NCBI GenBank assembly: GCA_002387605.1
Contig: DGJU01000016.1
Span: forward strand, 1 to 6,380
DNA length: 6,380 nucleotides
Direction of reading: 5' to 3'
Source of the DNA: Alphaproteobacteria bacterium UBA4588
Lineage (GTDB): Bacteria > Pseudomonadota > Alphaproteobacteria > Puniceispirillales > Puniceispirillaceae
The notes under the pieces: model-generated
The model's input: only the letters and a program-made list of their open reading frames with translations
Databases searched by the model: none
Told to the model about the DNA's origin: nothing
Shown: positions 5,785 to 6,380 of the stretch, in pieces
Layout: each line of letters begins with the position of its first letter
Numbering within the stretch: the first letter of the stretch is position 1
Program-made: the position numbers and the translations under genes

Positions 5785-6380
5785 CTTTTCCGGCGACGGT
5801 AAGAGCGCGTATCACGAAACGATTTGCGGCCCTCATCAGACATGCCGAGATAGAATTCCTTTACATCAGGGTTTTCACGTAGTTCAGCCGCAGGGCCATC
5901 CATCACAACCCGGCCACTTTCCAAAATATAGCCATAATGAGCATAACGTAGGGCTACATTGGTATTCTGTTCAGCCAGCAAGAAGGAGACACCTTCTTTT
6001 TCGTTCAAGGCTTTGACGATGCCAAAAATTTCTTCAACAAGTTGCGGTGCTAACCCCATGGAAGGTTCATCCAGCAACACTGTTTCAGGGCGTGACATCA
6101 GGGCGCGGCCAATCGCGCACATTTGCTGCTCACCGCCCGATGTGTAACCTGCCTGAGAGCGACGACGCTCGCGCAGACGAGGGAAATAATTATAAACCAT
6201 CTCAAGGTCATTTGCGATCTCAGCGCGGCTGACAGAGCGGGTATAGCTTCCGGTCAGAAGATTTTCTTCGATGGTGAGGTGCTCAAAACAGTGCCGGCCT
6301 TCCATCACCTGAATAACACCGGACTTCACTAAGGCTGCAGGGTTAAGGTCAGCAATCGGATTGCCCCGATAAAGGATGCT
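5772..6380 (-). CDS. livF: Liv-type ABC transporter ATP-binding protein (LivF family), N-terminus beyond the window
   Basis: The frame is open to the window edge, giving 202 visible C-terminal residues. The GTG at 6329 is internal, since coding similarity continues upstream. This is a cytoplasmic ATPase subunit of a branched-chain amino-acid-type importer. Seen, numbering from the first visible residue: the Q-loop region GVIQVMEGRHCFEHLTIEEN (21-40), the ABC signature TSGGEQQMCAIGRALM (80-95), Walker B VLLDEPSMGL (101-110) with E105, and LLAEQN (134-139). The last has Gln where most ABC ATPases carry the switch histidine, which is usual for LivF. Walker A is off the window. After the normal LivF end at FYLGM, a basic tail with RKSFRDTRSYRRRKRW (185-200) extends the protein. 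The permeases, LivG and binding protein are presumably upstream. The 13-bp overlap with the ligase gene argues for one operon. The transported substrate is unproven; Liv-type systems carry branched-chain amino acids but also amides, urea and aromatic acids. Confidence 0.92.
   Translation of the reverse strand, partial: SILYRGNPIADLNPAALVKSGVIQVMEGRHCFEHLTIEENLLTGSYTRSVSRAEIANDLEMVYNYFPRLRERRRSQAGYTSGGEQQMCAIGRALMSRPETVLLDEPSMGLAPQLVEEIFGIVKALNEKEGVSFLLAEQNTNVALRYAHYGYILESGRVVMDGPAAELRENPDVKEFYLGMSDEGRKSFRDTRSYRRRKRWLS

Noticed and set aside
6327..6329. GTG as the start of the LivF-type protein
   Set aside because: The frame remains open to the window edge and the upstream residues (LYRGNPIADLNPAAL) match the expected LivF region between Walker A and the Q-loop, so this GTG is an internal valine.

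Overview
This 6.38 kb window is almost entirely coding, and every supported gene lies on the minus strand, so transcription runs from high to low coordinates. In that direction the order is: a Liv-type ABC transporter ATPase (livF-like, 5' end outside the window), a phenylacetate-CoA-ligase-like AMP-forming enzyme, an isobutyryl-CoA dehydrogenase-type acyl-CoA dehydrogenase, 3-hydroxyisobutyryl-CoA hydrolase, 3-hydroxyisobutyrate dehydrogenase (mmsB), a short-chain enoyl-CoA hydratase, and a thiolase (3' end outside the window).

Layout: 5772-6380 is livF (partial), overlapping the ligase gene (4546-5784) by 13 bp. An 87-nt gap (4459-4545) is the only sizeable noncoding stretch. It holds a candidate promoter with an operator-like inverted repeat. 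Then come five tightly packed catabolic genes: acyl-CoA dehydrogenase (3310-4458), hydrolase (2285-3313, ATGA overlap), mmsB (1377-2249, 35-nt gap), enoyl-CoA hydratase (579-1361, 15-nt gap) and thiolase (1-556, 22-nt gap). No RNA genes, mobile elements, CRISPR arrays or terminators were found.

Functionally, the middle four enzymes are four consecutive steps of L-valine catabolism: isobutyryl-CoA to methacrylyl-CoA, to 3-hydroxyisobutyryl-CoA, to free 3-hydroxyisobutyrate, to methylmalonate semialdehyde. The dehydrogenase that would finish the route (mmsA) and the branched-chain 2-oxoacid dehydrogenase are not in view. The thiolase is not needed for valine; it may serve isoleucine or general beta-oxidation. 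The upstream livF/ligase pair looks like the end of a transport-and-activation module for an organic acid or amino acid, either cotranscribed with the valine genes or a separate neighbouring unit.

The gene set, protein style and roughly half-GC composition suggest an alphaproteobacterium. A marine SAR116-like lineage is possible, but this is inference from general appearance only. Most of the window is well-understood metabolism. The points that deserve a second look are the ligase, whose usual phosphate-binding loop and C-terminal lysine both look altered, and the 87-nt gap with its dyad, promoter-like elements and a small TAATG-coupled reading frame.
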